Assembly: GCA_025449115.1 (NCBI GenBank)
Contig: JAHLKC010000012.1
Coordinates: 1-64,000 of the forward strand
DNA from: Chytridium lagenaria
Lineage: Eukaryota; Chytridiomycota; Chytridiomycetes; Chytridiales; Chytridiaceae
Reading direction: 5' to 3'
DNA length: 64,000 bases
Part shown: in pieces, positions 21,607-32,441 of the stretch
Numbering within the stretch: position 1 is the first letter of the stretch
Layout of the letters: each line of letters opens with the position of its first letter
Translations under genes and position numbers: made by a program
Notes under the pieces: model-generated
The model's input: only the letters and a program-made list of their open reading frames with translations
Told to the model about the DNA's origin: nothing
Database searches by the model: none

Positions 21607-24600
21607 TTGTCGGCGCGGTTGAGGCTCAAGCAATTTCATAAACCAAGCAACAAGCCTCGAAACAAACAACGACTTTTGCATGCCCGTCGTCGAAGAGGAG
21701 GATACGTTCTGGGGCATCTGTCTGAGGTGTTGCTTGATGCTGCATATCCGCTCTTCTTTCAAGGTGCGGAACCAACGTTATATGAGAAGTTGAGGGCGGT
21801 TGTTGGGAGGGAATGGAAGGGATGGGAGAGCGAATTAAAGGACGGACGGGCGGGATGGATGGAGCCGTCGACTTTGGACTCGGCGTTGGTGGCTGAGGTG
21901 GAAGAGGACACCCCGATATCAACATCTCAAGTGGAATCGGCGCCGGACAAGTCCATAGTCGACACCGAAGACCTTCAAGACCCCACCAAACGACTCGTCA
22001 GCTCGGTCGACGGCAAGCCATGCATCCACGCAGACGAGTCTTCAGGACGTCATTCGAATGCAAGCAGATCCCACCAACCATCCCCAGCATTAATTAAACC
22101 ATCAGCCGAAGACCGATTACCTCCTCCCACCAACATCTCCTCTCACCCCTCCACACCCACTTCGCCAACACATCTCCCCACAGCTCCAATCCCCTTATAC
22201 CGTCGTCGAAAATATAAGCCCCTTCCAGACCCCATCGACCTCCCCAACCGCACCTCCATCACCGACTCCAACGATTCGACCACAAAACCCGAAAGCGGGT
22301 TCATGGCCGACATCTCCAACATGTCAACATCCGTTTCCTCGATCCATGATGATGACGACGCGACGGATCTCGATGATGACGAGTTTGGGACGTCCAGCGC
22401 GTCGGTGGTGATTAGAGATCTGCCTAGTGTTGGGAGTTTGACGGAGAACGGGCAATTGAATGACGGGAAGGGGTTGGTGTTTGAAAATTTGTTGTTGAGT
22501 AGTGGGGATGAGGTGGATGGGGAGAGTGAGGGTGGAAGTAAAGAAGAACGACGGGTGGATGAAGAGCTTGGGCCGTCTGAGGATGAGGATGATGAGGAGG
22601 ATGACGTGTTTTTTAAAAAAGGGGTTGTGGAGGTTCCGGCGGATAGGAGGAGCGTAAGGAGTTTTTTGACCTGGACGCCTGCAATGGGGGTTGTGGTTGT
22701 TGAGAGGGACGTGGATGAGGGAGATGAGCATGGAGATGGTGCAGATGAAGCGGATATCGAGGAGGAAGATGATGTCGGGGGTGAGGATGATGCGATTATA
22801 AGTGGAGGAACTCCGGCGCCGCTTTCTTCCTCCGTTGCGTCACTTGGAAGTCAAAAAGTGAAGATGGATGTCGGTAAATTTCCCGTAATGCCGTCAAGCG
22901 ATGAGGTGCCGTCAACGCGTTATGAAAATATGATAACCCATGTGGAGGGGCTGGAGACTGGAAAAAGTATTGGGAGCCGCGCCGGAAGCGTGAGGAGTGA
23001 GGTTGGGTCGCATCAGAGGAGGAGAAAGAGCGTTTCTTCCTGGGGTAAGACGGGAGGGAGGAGGGAGTTGATATTGGAGCCCGTTGGTGTCGGAAGTGGA
23101 ACTAGAGTGAGAGGAGGGACTGTGGCGAAGCTTGTAGAGCGATTATGGAGCCCTGAGGTCATCGGTGAGTTCCCCTTTTGCTTTCGCCTTTGATTTCTAC
23201 CTATTTTTACAAGTAAATACAAGGAGGTATCTCATCAGCGTGTTTCTCCTGAATTTTCTTTTAAACAAATAGACGATGACTACATTTCCGCGTTTATTTT
23301 AAGCCATCGGACATTTACAACATCAGAAAACGTCGCCGAAATTTTAAAGCGATGTAAATTGGAATCAGACACGTTAGATTCTTCCACAATGCTCGCTATG
23401 CTTCGTTTCCTTGGCCTGTGGGCTGGAGTTGGATGGGAAGATTTTGCGAGGAACGAGGTTAATATTCAATCATATTTTCACTAAATTCTCAAAGACATTG
23501 CGTGACTCCTTAAAACACTTTGTTGAAACGAGCGGTGCGATAGATTCAATAGAGGCCTATAACCTTCAAACCTTTCTCACTCAACGCTTAACTGTAAGTC
23601 TTAAATTCTTTTTAATATTTCTCACTTTTTTTTTTCCTATTTGAAGGATAAAACCCTATCAAACGTCTCCTCATCGCCTCAATTACCTTTCCTATTTTCT
23701 GACGCTACCGATGACCTTGACCCGTCGTCTCATACATACCCAGACTCCCTAGCTAACCTCATACAAGCCTACGTGCTTGCCGACAAAGAGGCAATGGCGC
23801 TCCAAATCACAAAGGCAGAGGCAGAGAGATTTGTAGCGATTACGCGGGATGAGTTGCTTTCTTTTGGGTGGTCGAGAATGGATAAAGCTATAGAAGTTTG
23901 TCCTAATATTGGTAGAAAGGTGTGTTGAACTTGTTATTTGCATTTGTTGATGTCTTGCAGATTCATACGTTTAATGCCTTGTCTCGGTTCGTCACATTGT
24001 CCATCGTGTCGATGAGATCGGCGAGGGATCGAGGTAAAGTTTTAAAAAATCATATCAGACTTGCGCAAAGTCTTGTTGGATCTATGGCGTTTGATCCGGC
24101 AGGGAAGAAAGGAGGGAGTATTCCTCAAAACGGAATGATGAGTGCAGGGACGCGAAGGAATTTCGATTCTGCGATGGCGATTGTGTCAGCTTTGCAAGGA
24201 GCGGCTGTTGCAAGACTAAAGGGAAGCTGGAAGGTGGGTTTATTGTTTTTCTGTTGTCTTTGTCCACTTGGAACTATTATGCTGCTACTTTTTCTTTATA
24301 GCTTGTGATAGCTTTTATTAACCTTTATTCAGGAGCTCTCCCAAAAGTACCGCACCGCATATGAGGACTCTGCGATTTTCTATCTCCAAAAAATAATTAC
24401 AAACTCTTGCGTGCTTCAGTCCGCGACTCACAAAGCATACCATGTATCCCTTACTTAGGTTTGGTTCTTTTAATAGGATTCTAGGCTAATCGGTTTCTCA
24501 GGTGTATATCTCCAAGACCTCACCTTCATTGCGGACGGTAACCCATCCATTCTTTCACAACCACCTCCAAGACTTCCAAATCTAGACCCGAACCATATCT

Positions 24601-25641
24601 GGATACCAACTCATTCAACCCTCATCCGCAAAGATACCCGGGCTTCCTTATCAACGACATCAACAACCTCATCTTTTGCCTCTACAGCTTCTTCAAGGTC
24701 TTCCGGTTCTGCTCTTCGACATGACGAGACACGCGTTGCTGCCGTACGTCGGGGCACGAGGCAACGTCCCAGTTTAGTAGGATCAGCCATTTTACCACCA
24801 CTTTCACGATCATCATCTTCGAACGACTTAAATGGATCTGACGCGGCGTTGATCAATTTTGAGAGATGTTGGCTGCTTTCAAAGGTTGTTCAGGACCTTC
24901 GATGTCGTCAAGCGTCTTGTCTCGAGCTTTTCGACGGCACCGAGCATGTTGATCCAGCAACGTATGCCGTCTTGTCATTCTACGTTGACCATGTTGATCG
25001 TACCGGTCGCATCCATGCCGACTGGAAAAAGAACAGCACGTCTCAACGTCGATCACAAATCGCCGCCCCTTCATCCTACCTCACTCCAAAGTTTGAACCC
25101 TCTACTTCATCACCCAACCGTTCGCGTTTATCACAATCAGCAAAACCATCGCCTTTTGCCCTTGACCTCTATGACCGCATGCTCGCACTTGGTGACACCT
25201 CCCCTGACGACGCCGCTCTCTTTCAAATGTCTCTCGAATGCGAGCCCCGCGATCGCCGCATTCAAACCGCAACTCCCTCTTCATCCCCTCCCACAAGTTC
25301 CCCTCTCGCCTCACCCCCCTCTTCCCCCATCCTTAAAAGCAATAACGCCGTCTCCAACGCACGAAGATGGGCGACCTCCAATAATCCCTTTGACGCATCA
25401 CCGTCACAGTCACCGTCACGACAGATTACGACACAGCCAATGCCACTTGCTGCAGCTTTTGGGAGACGGGTGGAATCCAGCTGCCGCGATTGTTTTTCCA
25501 CCCACGGGGAAAGACGGGGAAGGGGTTTCGCCACCACCTTCGCCCGGGTGGAAGCATTTGAGGGTGAGGAGTGCGAGTCCTTCGTCTCCGGTCTCTTTAG
25601 CCGCGGGTAATGATAAGAGGAGATTGAGTTTGTTGTTTTAA
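21607..25641 (+). CDS. Ras guanine-nucleotide exchange factor (RasGEF-N plus CDC25 catalytic domain)
   Basis: Large cytosolic or membrane-associated activator of a Ras-type GTPase. The first ~520 residues are low-complexity and acidic (stretches such as DDDDATDLDDDEFG) with basic patches; upstream exons are possible and the exact start is not fixed. The RasGEF-N domain begins near 23270: DDDYISAFILSHRTFTTSEN, continuing to LRFLGLWAGVGWEDF, then helices in exons at about 23495-23595, 23646-23920 and 23962-24232. The catalytic CDC25 domain follows: TFNALSRFVTLSIV, KYRTAYEDSAIFYLQ, LYLQDLTFIADGNPS and, after a Ser/Thr-rich insert, INFERCWLLSKVVQDLRC. The tail is Ser/Pro-rich and switches frame near 25465; the better reading ends KRRLSLLF at 25641. 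The family order (N domain, catalytic domain) is normal; the long disordered insert between LTFIADGNP and the final helix pair is unusual. Confidence 0.85.
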
Positions 25642-26543
25642 TTTCACGTTGTTTTTTTCTTTGTATTATTATACGCATCTCAAGTTGTTTACTTCGTGGG
25701 ATCTTAACGGTTGACGTATCCTCATCATTACTCACTATCACGCCTGTAGTATAAATATCTTTGAAAACACACGCTGTCGCCGAACAGCAAAGCGCACAAT
25801 ATCAAAAGAATACATGGCGGTTACAACAATAATATAAACACTGGAGGACTTAAGGGCCCCAACAGACCAAAAAAACTTCGTGATCCTGTCAATGGACCGA
25901 AAAGTTTACGGAACTAATGCATTTCATGCTCACTGAAGATGCCGAAGCAGCAACTTCGAAGGCATCAAGACCTATTACGCGTGCCTGGCATAATTGTAAT
26001 CTTCTCAATTTCAAGTCTTCCACCCACCCGTAATATCGCTCTTTATTCCGTTCGGCTCCTTCTATCGCACCATCTTTCGCTACTGCCTCCACACCTACCC
26101 CATCATCTGTTACCATGATGATTACACCTACTCCTACCACTACGCTGGATTTTGCTCTGTCAGTGTTCAAGACGAGTTGCTGCAGAGGACTTGGACCATC
26201 CTGGCAGCATACGAGAGAAAGAGAAAGGATATGGATGTGGCAGGCGCGTCGCACTCGGTGGCTCCGCTCCAATTTGATGGTGACGGCAGCGATGCGATAC
26301 CGGTGATGGGGAGAAGGACGGGAAGTAAGGTTATCGGTCACCTCCAAGAATAAATTTTTTTTTTCCCAAAAATAATAAACTTTTTTTGTTTCATTATTAG
26401 TCACCTTATCATAGCGAATAGAAATAGCTTTATCAGCACTGGGCGGACTTAAGAGTAAACTTTATTGCTTTTCAAATAAATACCACAAGAAACTTCGTTC
26501 ACACCCTGCGTTTATCGTAAGCATCCGCAGAGAGACTCTTCCA
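25642..26543. other. intergenic with an orphan exon-like stretch
   Basis: Mostly non-coding 3' and 5' flanks. Around 26010-26351 the plus strand keeps one frame with SVTMMITPTPTTTLDFAL and, past a possible splice at 26160, QDELLQRTWTILAAYERK. The opposite strand is also open over 25889-26404. No family is recognised and no start is convincing; it may be a remnant or an extra 3' exon of the RasGEF. Confidence 0.35.
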
Positions 26544-28362
26544 ATGACCAAGGCATCAGCAGTAGTCGGCAGCATGTTTAGAACGAGACCTCGATGGATG
26601 CAACGTATCGACTCTTTTGCTATCGTCTTATTCGTGTGCATGGCAGTTCTAGTCTTGATAGCGTTAATACGAGTTCCATCATCGCCATACGATAGAAACA
26701 TGTTACCGCATGTGGCTTGGAAAAACAGCAACCGTCATATTAGCAACAGCATCAACCTTACCACCTATGTTGCTTCACCATGTTCCTCCTCGAACAACGA
26801 CTACAATGACTGGAAGAACTACACAAGCTGGGAGGACAATGACATTAAGCAGCACCGTGAAGACTGGCAACGGTGGATAGAGAATGAATTCCATCAACAT
26901 TACTCGTTTGAGACAGCCAATAACACTCTTATTGCAAGAGGCTCGCCAGGTTTCTCGGGACGGGGTATCGTCATCAACATGGCGGGCGAATCTCTCATGC
27001 ACTATTTTCGCCTGGCCCTACACATCTTACGCGAAAACGGATGTTTCCTTCCTATCGAAGTGTGGGCATTCGACGGGGAGCTGTCCGAAAGCGCTATACA
27101 GAACCTTACTGCCATGTCGTTGGGTTCGCAGTCCATCACAGTTAGGCTGGCTGACGACCCAAAGAATTTCGTGAGCATCGCAAGAGACTCTGATAGATCC
27201 GGATATCATATCAAGATGTCTTCTCTCGCCAATTCACGTTTTGAGGAAGTGTTGATGTTGGACGTAGATGTTGTCCCTTTGCGGAATCCAGAGTTTCTGT
27301 TTGAGATACCTGAATACCAGATTGGGGGAGACTTGTTTTGGCCGGACTACTGGAAGACCAGGTCTGAAAATCCGGTTTGGAAATGGATGTGGGTAACTCT
27401 TATCATGTTAAATGACTTGGTTTCTCGTGACCTCGGATTTTTGCTAAACTAACTGAATTTATTAAAGTGGCATACCTTGCGTAGACGAGTGGGAACAGGT
27501 AAATTATTAAGTGATATTTATACTACCGATCTCGTTCATGAAGTTACATCGCTAAAATACCTTTTGTATCCAGGAAAGTGGCATGATGGTTGTGAACAAA
27601 CGGCGAGCTTGGAAAGCGATTATGCTTAACTGGTACCTTAATCGCAACACTGAAATTCGGACATGGCATGAGTTCCTCTTTGGCGACAAGGATCTCTTCC
27701 GTTTCATTTGGAAAGCCACCAACACCCCCGCCTATTTCATCCAACACTGGCTCGTTCCTGGTGGATTTATACAAGTCACCGAGGATAAACCACCCTATTT
27801 TTGCGGGATCGCCATGATGCAACATGATCCAAACGGGAACCTGCTTTTTGCGCACTTAAATCTCTTAAAGCATACCCGACCAGATCCGTTCAGCTTAGAT
27901 CGTTTGCCTATACGTTATGTCAAGCGATATATACCCAGATTCAATGAATCCGTTCCTTCGTGGTATACTCCTCGAGAGAATCGGCCCCTGGACCCAGCGC
28001 CCATTGATAGCGCGACTGGCATGCCTAGATTTTACGGCAGCACTATGGGATCGAAGGCTTTGTTTCACTGGGATCCTATCATGTGCCTAGACATTAACGA
28101 TAACGTCGACGACACGATGCCCGAGAGGGAAACTGAGATTGTGGATTTAGCCGATGAGTTTCCTGGCTTTCCTGAAATGGCTTATCGCCTTCTACCTGAA
28201 AAAGAAGATGATAAAAAATCGAATGGAGGGGACTATCTTTGGGCCATGAGTTTAGGCGGGTTTACACTTGTTCTGTTGGGGATGATTTTGATATTTAAGA
28301 TGTTTATGCATTATTGGCATAATCCTGCGAAAAGAGGATGGTTCCATTACAGCAGCGTGTAA
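26544..28362 (+). CDS. MNN1-like alpha-1,3-mannosyltransferase (GT71-type)
   Basis: Golgi glycosyltransferase of the fungal MNN1/MNT family, expected to add mannose to protein glycans from GDP-mannose. Exons are about 26544-27392, 27466-27499 and 27574-28362. A type II anchor is at residues ~31-50 (FAIVLFVCMAVLVLIALI). The luminal domain includes GRGIVINMAGESLMHYFRLA, ENGCFLPIEVWAFDGEL, the metal/sugar-nucleotide DXD motif in VLMLDVDVVPLRNPEFLFE, GGDLFWPDYWKTRSENPVWK and CVDEWEQESGMMVVNK. It also has several N-glycosylation sequons. A second hydrophobic segment near the C-terminus (MSLGGFTLVLLGMILIFKMF) is not usual for MNN1 and implies a cytosolic C-terminal tail. Exon 1 joins exon 2 one base out of phase at the GGG run (27391-27393); removing one G restores WMCGIPCVDEW. 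Otherwise the frame is intact. Confidence 0.87.
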
Positions 28363-28860
28363 AAAGCCTCTCAACGTGTATCTCTTGCAATTACACATTA
28401 TACCTAGCATCTTACTGAAAGGAACCATATATTGCTAGCAATTACATGCTTAATGAGTTGAAATGCCCTGGTTCACCATTACGGCGCGTATAACTAACAC
28501 GTTTCATGATCATACAATGAACAAGGCGCATGATTCCTTGACTTTGTTCCTCAATCCCTCGCCGACCTTATCCACGTACGGTAATGTTTGTTTAATTGCG
28601 GCATTCATGTGTCAGCAGCTTTGCCTTTACACATACACAACTCCTATGCACCTTCCAAAAACAATTACGTTGGAAAGTATACCACGCTGTCTATACTTAA
28701 GGTGACGAACGTCCTCTTTCCTTCTTCATCGAAAACATCAGGGGTGTTGTAAATATTTACTCCGGAAAAATGCAGTGGAACATGCCGAAGTAGCACCATC
28801 GGAATTGTCTCATTTGTCAGATGGGTAGTGTTTTACCCGTTTTAGGGGGGGAAGGAGCAG
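28363..28860. other. intergenic, nothing coding recognised
   Basis: The stretch between the mannosyltransferase stop and the next promoter shows no conserved coding signal. A short open frame at 28463-28705 lacks family features. Confidence 0.5.
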
Positions 28861-28867
28861 TATAAAA
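28861..28867 (+). promoter_or_regulatory. TATA box (TATAAAA)
   Basis: TATAAAA lies 86 bases upstream of the ATG at 28953, directly after a G-run, and a pyrimidine-rich leader follows (28905-28940). This is a plausible core promoter for the metallo-beta-lactamase-fold gene. Confidence 0.55.
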
Positions 28868-28952
28868 CGACGGTCGACGTCATATCTCCGTGTTAGAATT
28901 TCGTTCTCACCCGACCTCGTCCTCAGCAGAACCCTTCATCACACAAACGAGC

Positions 28953-30076
28953 ATGCTGTCTGCCACAGAAAACAAGATCAAGGAGCTCGCACCGGGCTTC
29001 TTTAACCTCCGTGCTGTGCGTCTTTTCTCTTTGCTCGTTACATTGATTCTATGATGACGATCCTAATCCTTCTTTTCGTTGCAGTCCCTCCCCAAGCTTT
29101 TCGGCATGCTCGACGTTGGAACCCACATGTCGTTCATCCGTCTCCAAAACGGAAAGATCCTCATCGTTGATACTGTCGAGCTCACACCTGCACTTAAGGC
29201 CGAGGTGGACGCACTCACTGAGAATGGAACCCTCATTGATGGAGTTCTCGGAACACACCCTTACCACACCATGTACTTCACCTCTTTCCACAAACACTAC
29301 CCCAACGCAAAGTACTACGGGTCTCCGAGGCATTTGAAGCTTTTCCCTGGTATTCCTTGGTACGTATTTATTCATCGCAAGAGTTTTAAAGTGCTGACGG
29401 TATTCAGGGCTGGAGATTTGAATGATGAGAAAGTGAGGAGTTTGTGGGAACCTGAGGTTGAGATGAGGATTCCGGATGGCGCAGAGTTTGTGCATCCGCT
29501 TCCTGAGAGGACCAACCACTTTTCGAATGTGTTTGTCTACCACAAGGCCAGCAAGACCGTTCACGTCGTAAGTACTTGTAACTTTTTACATTGGCGTAAT
29601 TCTATTTGATCTGTTCAATGTTATGTTAATTGACTTATGTTTTTTTTCCCCCTATGGATGAACAGGATGACACCATCCTTGTCTTCCAACAGCCCGGCAT
29701 GCTTATGCGTTTCGCCGGTATCTCTGATGGCCAACTTGCATTCCACCCTTCCCTTACCGGCCCCGGTCTCTATCCCACGGAGGAGGCACCTAAACAATTC
29801 AAATGCTGGATGGAAAAGATGCTTCAGTAAGTCTCAATTCATACTTTTAAGCGATGATGAGCAATATGACGGTTTTAACTCTTATGTCTCTTTAGCGACT
29901 GGGACTTCGAGAACATTGTGTCCGCGCACACTGGTTACTGGCTTGGAGGCGCCAATGCAAGGGTCAGGAAGCTTCTGGAGAAACACGAAGACAAGCTTAA
30001 AAACCTTTCAAAGAACAAGTCTTCCAATGCGGAAGAGTGGGCTGCTAACTGGCAAAACACTTGCGAATGTGGTTGA
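28953..30076 (+). CDS. metallo-beta-lactamase-fold (DUF4336-like) protein
   Basis: Cytosolic protein of about 260 residues with a probable metallo-beta-lactamase fold. Exons are 28953-29015, 29085-29359, 29408-29567, 29666-29826 and 29896-30076, all with clean GT-AG introns and no frame breaks. The start MLSATENKIKELAPGFFNL sits behind a TATA box. Fold features: GMLDVGTHMSFIRLQNGKIL (first strands), a GVLGTHPYHTMYFTSF stretch where the usual HxHxDH becomes HPYH, KYYGSPRHLKLFPG, HPLPERTNHFSNVFVYH and a late His in SAHTGYWLGG. The weak metal-site pattern suggests altered or lost zinc binding compared with hydrolytic members. Closest in style to DUF4336 proteins of unknown function. The product and exact reaction are not assignable. 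Confidence 0.75.
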
Positions 30077-30802
30077 GCGTCGAATATCACTCTTAATTGC
30101 ACATCTTTTTTATCATGCTATGCGTCTGATCGTTTCTTTTTGGCGATATATGTATTCTTTATTTTGCTGGGTCGTTCAAATAAATGCTATCGATCTAAAT
30201 ATGATGGTTTTTATTTTTATTTTTTCGACTTTCGTCCTCGTTGACGTTGACTTCGGTGCGAATAACCGTCACATAATACTGCTTTGCGTCTTTTCTATGA
30301 TGCTAAATAATGGATATGGCCATTTTCTATCTCGTCTCCTCGTCCACTTCGCCATCTTATTATTAATATTAACAATTACTAAATGAGCAGTTGAATCATT
30401 CGCTTAACTCGATGGAGGATATATATTCCATGAGGTTCACCCATCATGCCAGTAAAGATACACAACAGAAAACGATTCAACACAGTCTCCCAACTCCCAG
30501 AAAATAAGATCATGGATATAATTGGGGCATATCACATCACGGGTGTAGATAAATTGTATGAATTATTGAAAACAAGAATAAGATCGTGACGTTAACAAGA
30601 AAGTAAAATGAAAAGAGTAATTTGGTGTTGACCGGGTTTGAAACAAAACAAACGATTCAAACCCTGTGCAGTAGTAGGAAACTTCATCCACATCCCAACC
30701 CGACAAGAAAACGATCAGCAGCAGCAAAGGACATCAGAATCTGCGACATTTTTCCATTCGCTCTCACCAAGGCAAACTTCGCTTCAGCAGCAAATGTTCC
30801 CC
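30077..30802. other. intergenic between convergent genes
   Basis: Holds the 3' flanks of the hydrolase-fold gene and the WW protein. AATAAA-like signals occur near 30178 (CAAATAAATG). No coding sequence is recognised; the long open frame over 29637-30386 is a shadow plus AT-rich tail. Confidence 0.5.
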
Positions 30803-31456
30803 TTACTTCCATCCAAACCCTCCATATCCAAATCCAAACTTGGGTCCCTTAAAGCCGTATCCCAGACCCATACCCAATGCAAGACCAGTTCCAACACCAA
30901 GTCCAACTCCAGGGCCAATGTATCCAGGCCCGTACCCTCCGTAGCCGTATCCACCACCATATCCGTAACCAGGACCACCCATCACAACGACCGGGGGCTG
31001 CTGTTGGTGGACAACGATGGGGGGGTTGTTGCTGAACAACGACGGGTTGCTGCTGCTGCTGAACGTATTGAACGGGGGTTGCTGAGCATACTGGGGTTGC
31101 GGTGCGTATTGGGCGGGAGGTGCGTTTGGGGGAGGTGCGTAGGCGGGTGGAGCTGCAGGAGGAGGTGCGTTACGGGGATCATTCCATTGGGATACACCGG
31201 TGGCGGTGTTGACAAAGAAGTAACGCTGGTTGGCGGCGCTTTAAAAAGAGGGTGAGTAGCTTTTCCTTTGAATGAAAGGGAAGAAAAATCACAAGAACGT
31301 CGTGTATCTACTTACTCGTATTGGGATACCCTGATGAAATGGAGACGAGAAATAAAAGTTTGGTTAGAATCATCTCCGTTGATTCGCTCATTCAAACGAT
31401 GACATAGATAGATAGACCATAACATACCATCCAGCGGGGAGTGGTCTTGAGTCCAT
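30803..31456 (-). CDS. WW-domain protein with Pro/Gln and Gly-Tyr-rich tail
   Basis: Small adaptor-like protein. ATG at 31456 gives MDSRPLPAGW; splicing across two short introns joins VSQYD and AANQRYFFVNTATGVSQWND to form one complete WW domain (two Trp, central YFF, NTATGVSQW). WW domains bind Pro-rich ligands such as PPxY. The rest is low complexity: Pro/Ala/Gln-rich (PPPAAPPAYAPPPNAPPAQY, two PPAY-like motifs that could bind the WW in cis or trans), then a Gly/Tyr-rich tail (GYGYGGGYGYGGYGPGY) with a hydrophobic Gly zipper (GLGVGTGLALGMGLG), ending GFGWK. No frame break is present. Similar WW plus Gly-rich proteins occur in fungi without known function; the tail is compatible with phase-separating or wall-associated behaviour. 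Confidence 0.8.
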
Positions 31457-32441
31457 CTTTTCTGAAGTCATATTTTGAGGTTAGATGTTGCAAGAGACGT
31501 TTCAGGTCAGGGGATATAACAGTGAGATGACGGGGGTGGAATGGAAGGAATGAAAATGGTCGAACAAAACGAATGGAAAGAGAAAAGAAAAAATAGAGGC
31601 AGTGTGGAGGAATGCTCCGTTCTTCACTCTTCCAGATGGGACTCACCCGATCCTTCAACTCAAAAAATAAAAAAAATATTAAATAAAAATTCTTCCGTAT
31701 TGCCCTGCCTGGCTGTCGCCCAATAACCTTTTTTTATTATTTATTTTATTGACTTTTTTGGGTTAAGGTTGTGAGTGGGTCAAACCTTGGGCTTGGGTGG
31801 TATACGAGCTTACCCATGACGGATGACGGGCTGACTGCAAAGGTTATTTATTATCTGGCATTTACTGGCGGGAGGAGAGACCAGCAGTTGAACTTGATCT
31901 GCTTTCCGCACCTACCGTTGGCCTTCACACCTGGGATCACTTTGTTTTTAAAAGAGGATACCGCGCCACCCTAAAGGCAACTATGCAGATCACTCAATAT
32001 TCGACATGACAGACGATCACTTCTTAAATAATGAAAATTGAGAGGACAAAGAAGACTTTGATAGAATATTCGAACCTGCTATTTATAAATATGTCGAAAC
32101 TGAAGGTTGACATGATGCTGCTGTATTGGAGATAATTACTGCAGGAGAGGATACCGTGGCCCTGCATGTATCAGATTTCTGCCGTTGTTACACGAGGTCA
32201 ACTTCTGGACTGATGCGCGTTGTCAACGCGACTCCAGAGATTCACCTCAGGGTAAAGATAAATTCTCATTTGAGACATGAACGGGTGATTTCCCTGCGGT
32301 TTTTCTTGTGCTGAATAACGAGATACTGCGAACATTATTTTGCAAATCTCTTTGATCATCGTCAACGTCCACGCCCTTCGGTACAAAAAAGGGATCATTA
32401 GTGCGATAACTGGCATGCGATCGTGTGGTCGTTGGGATCAA
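31457..32441. other. intergenic, promoter region of the central receptor pair
   Basis: No gene recognised. A short AT-rich stretch is at 31660-31760. The reading frame of the downstream receptor's first exon is open from 32340, but signal-peptide quality favours the ATG at 32442. Confidence 0.5.

Noticed and set aside
21438..21762. Minus-strand open frames opposite the RasGEF start with protein-like composition
   Set aside because: No recognised family and no clear splice partners; they overlap the better-supported plus-strand gene region.
25889..26404. 171-residue minus-strand open frame
   Set aside because: Composition is irregular, no family match is seen, and AT/AG-rich simple sequence explains part of it.
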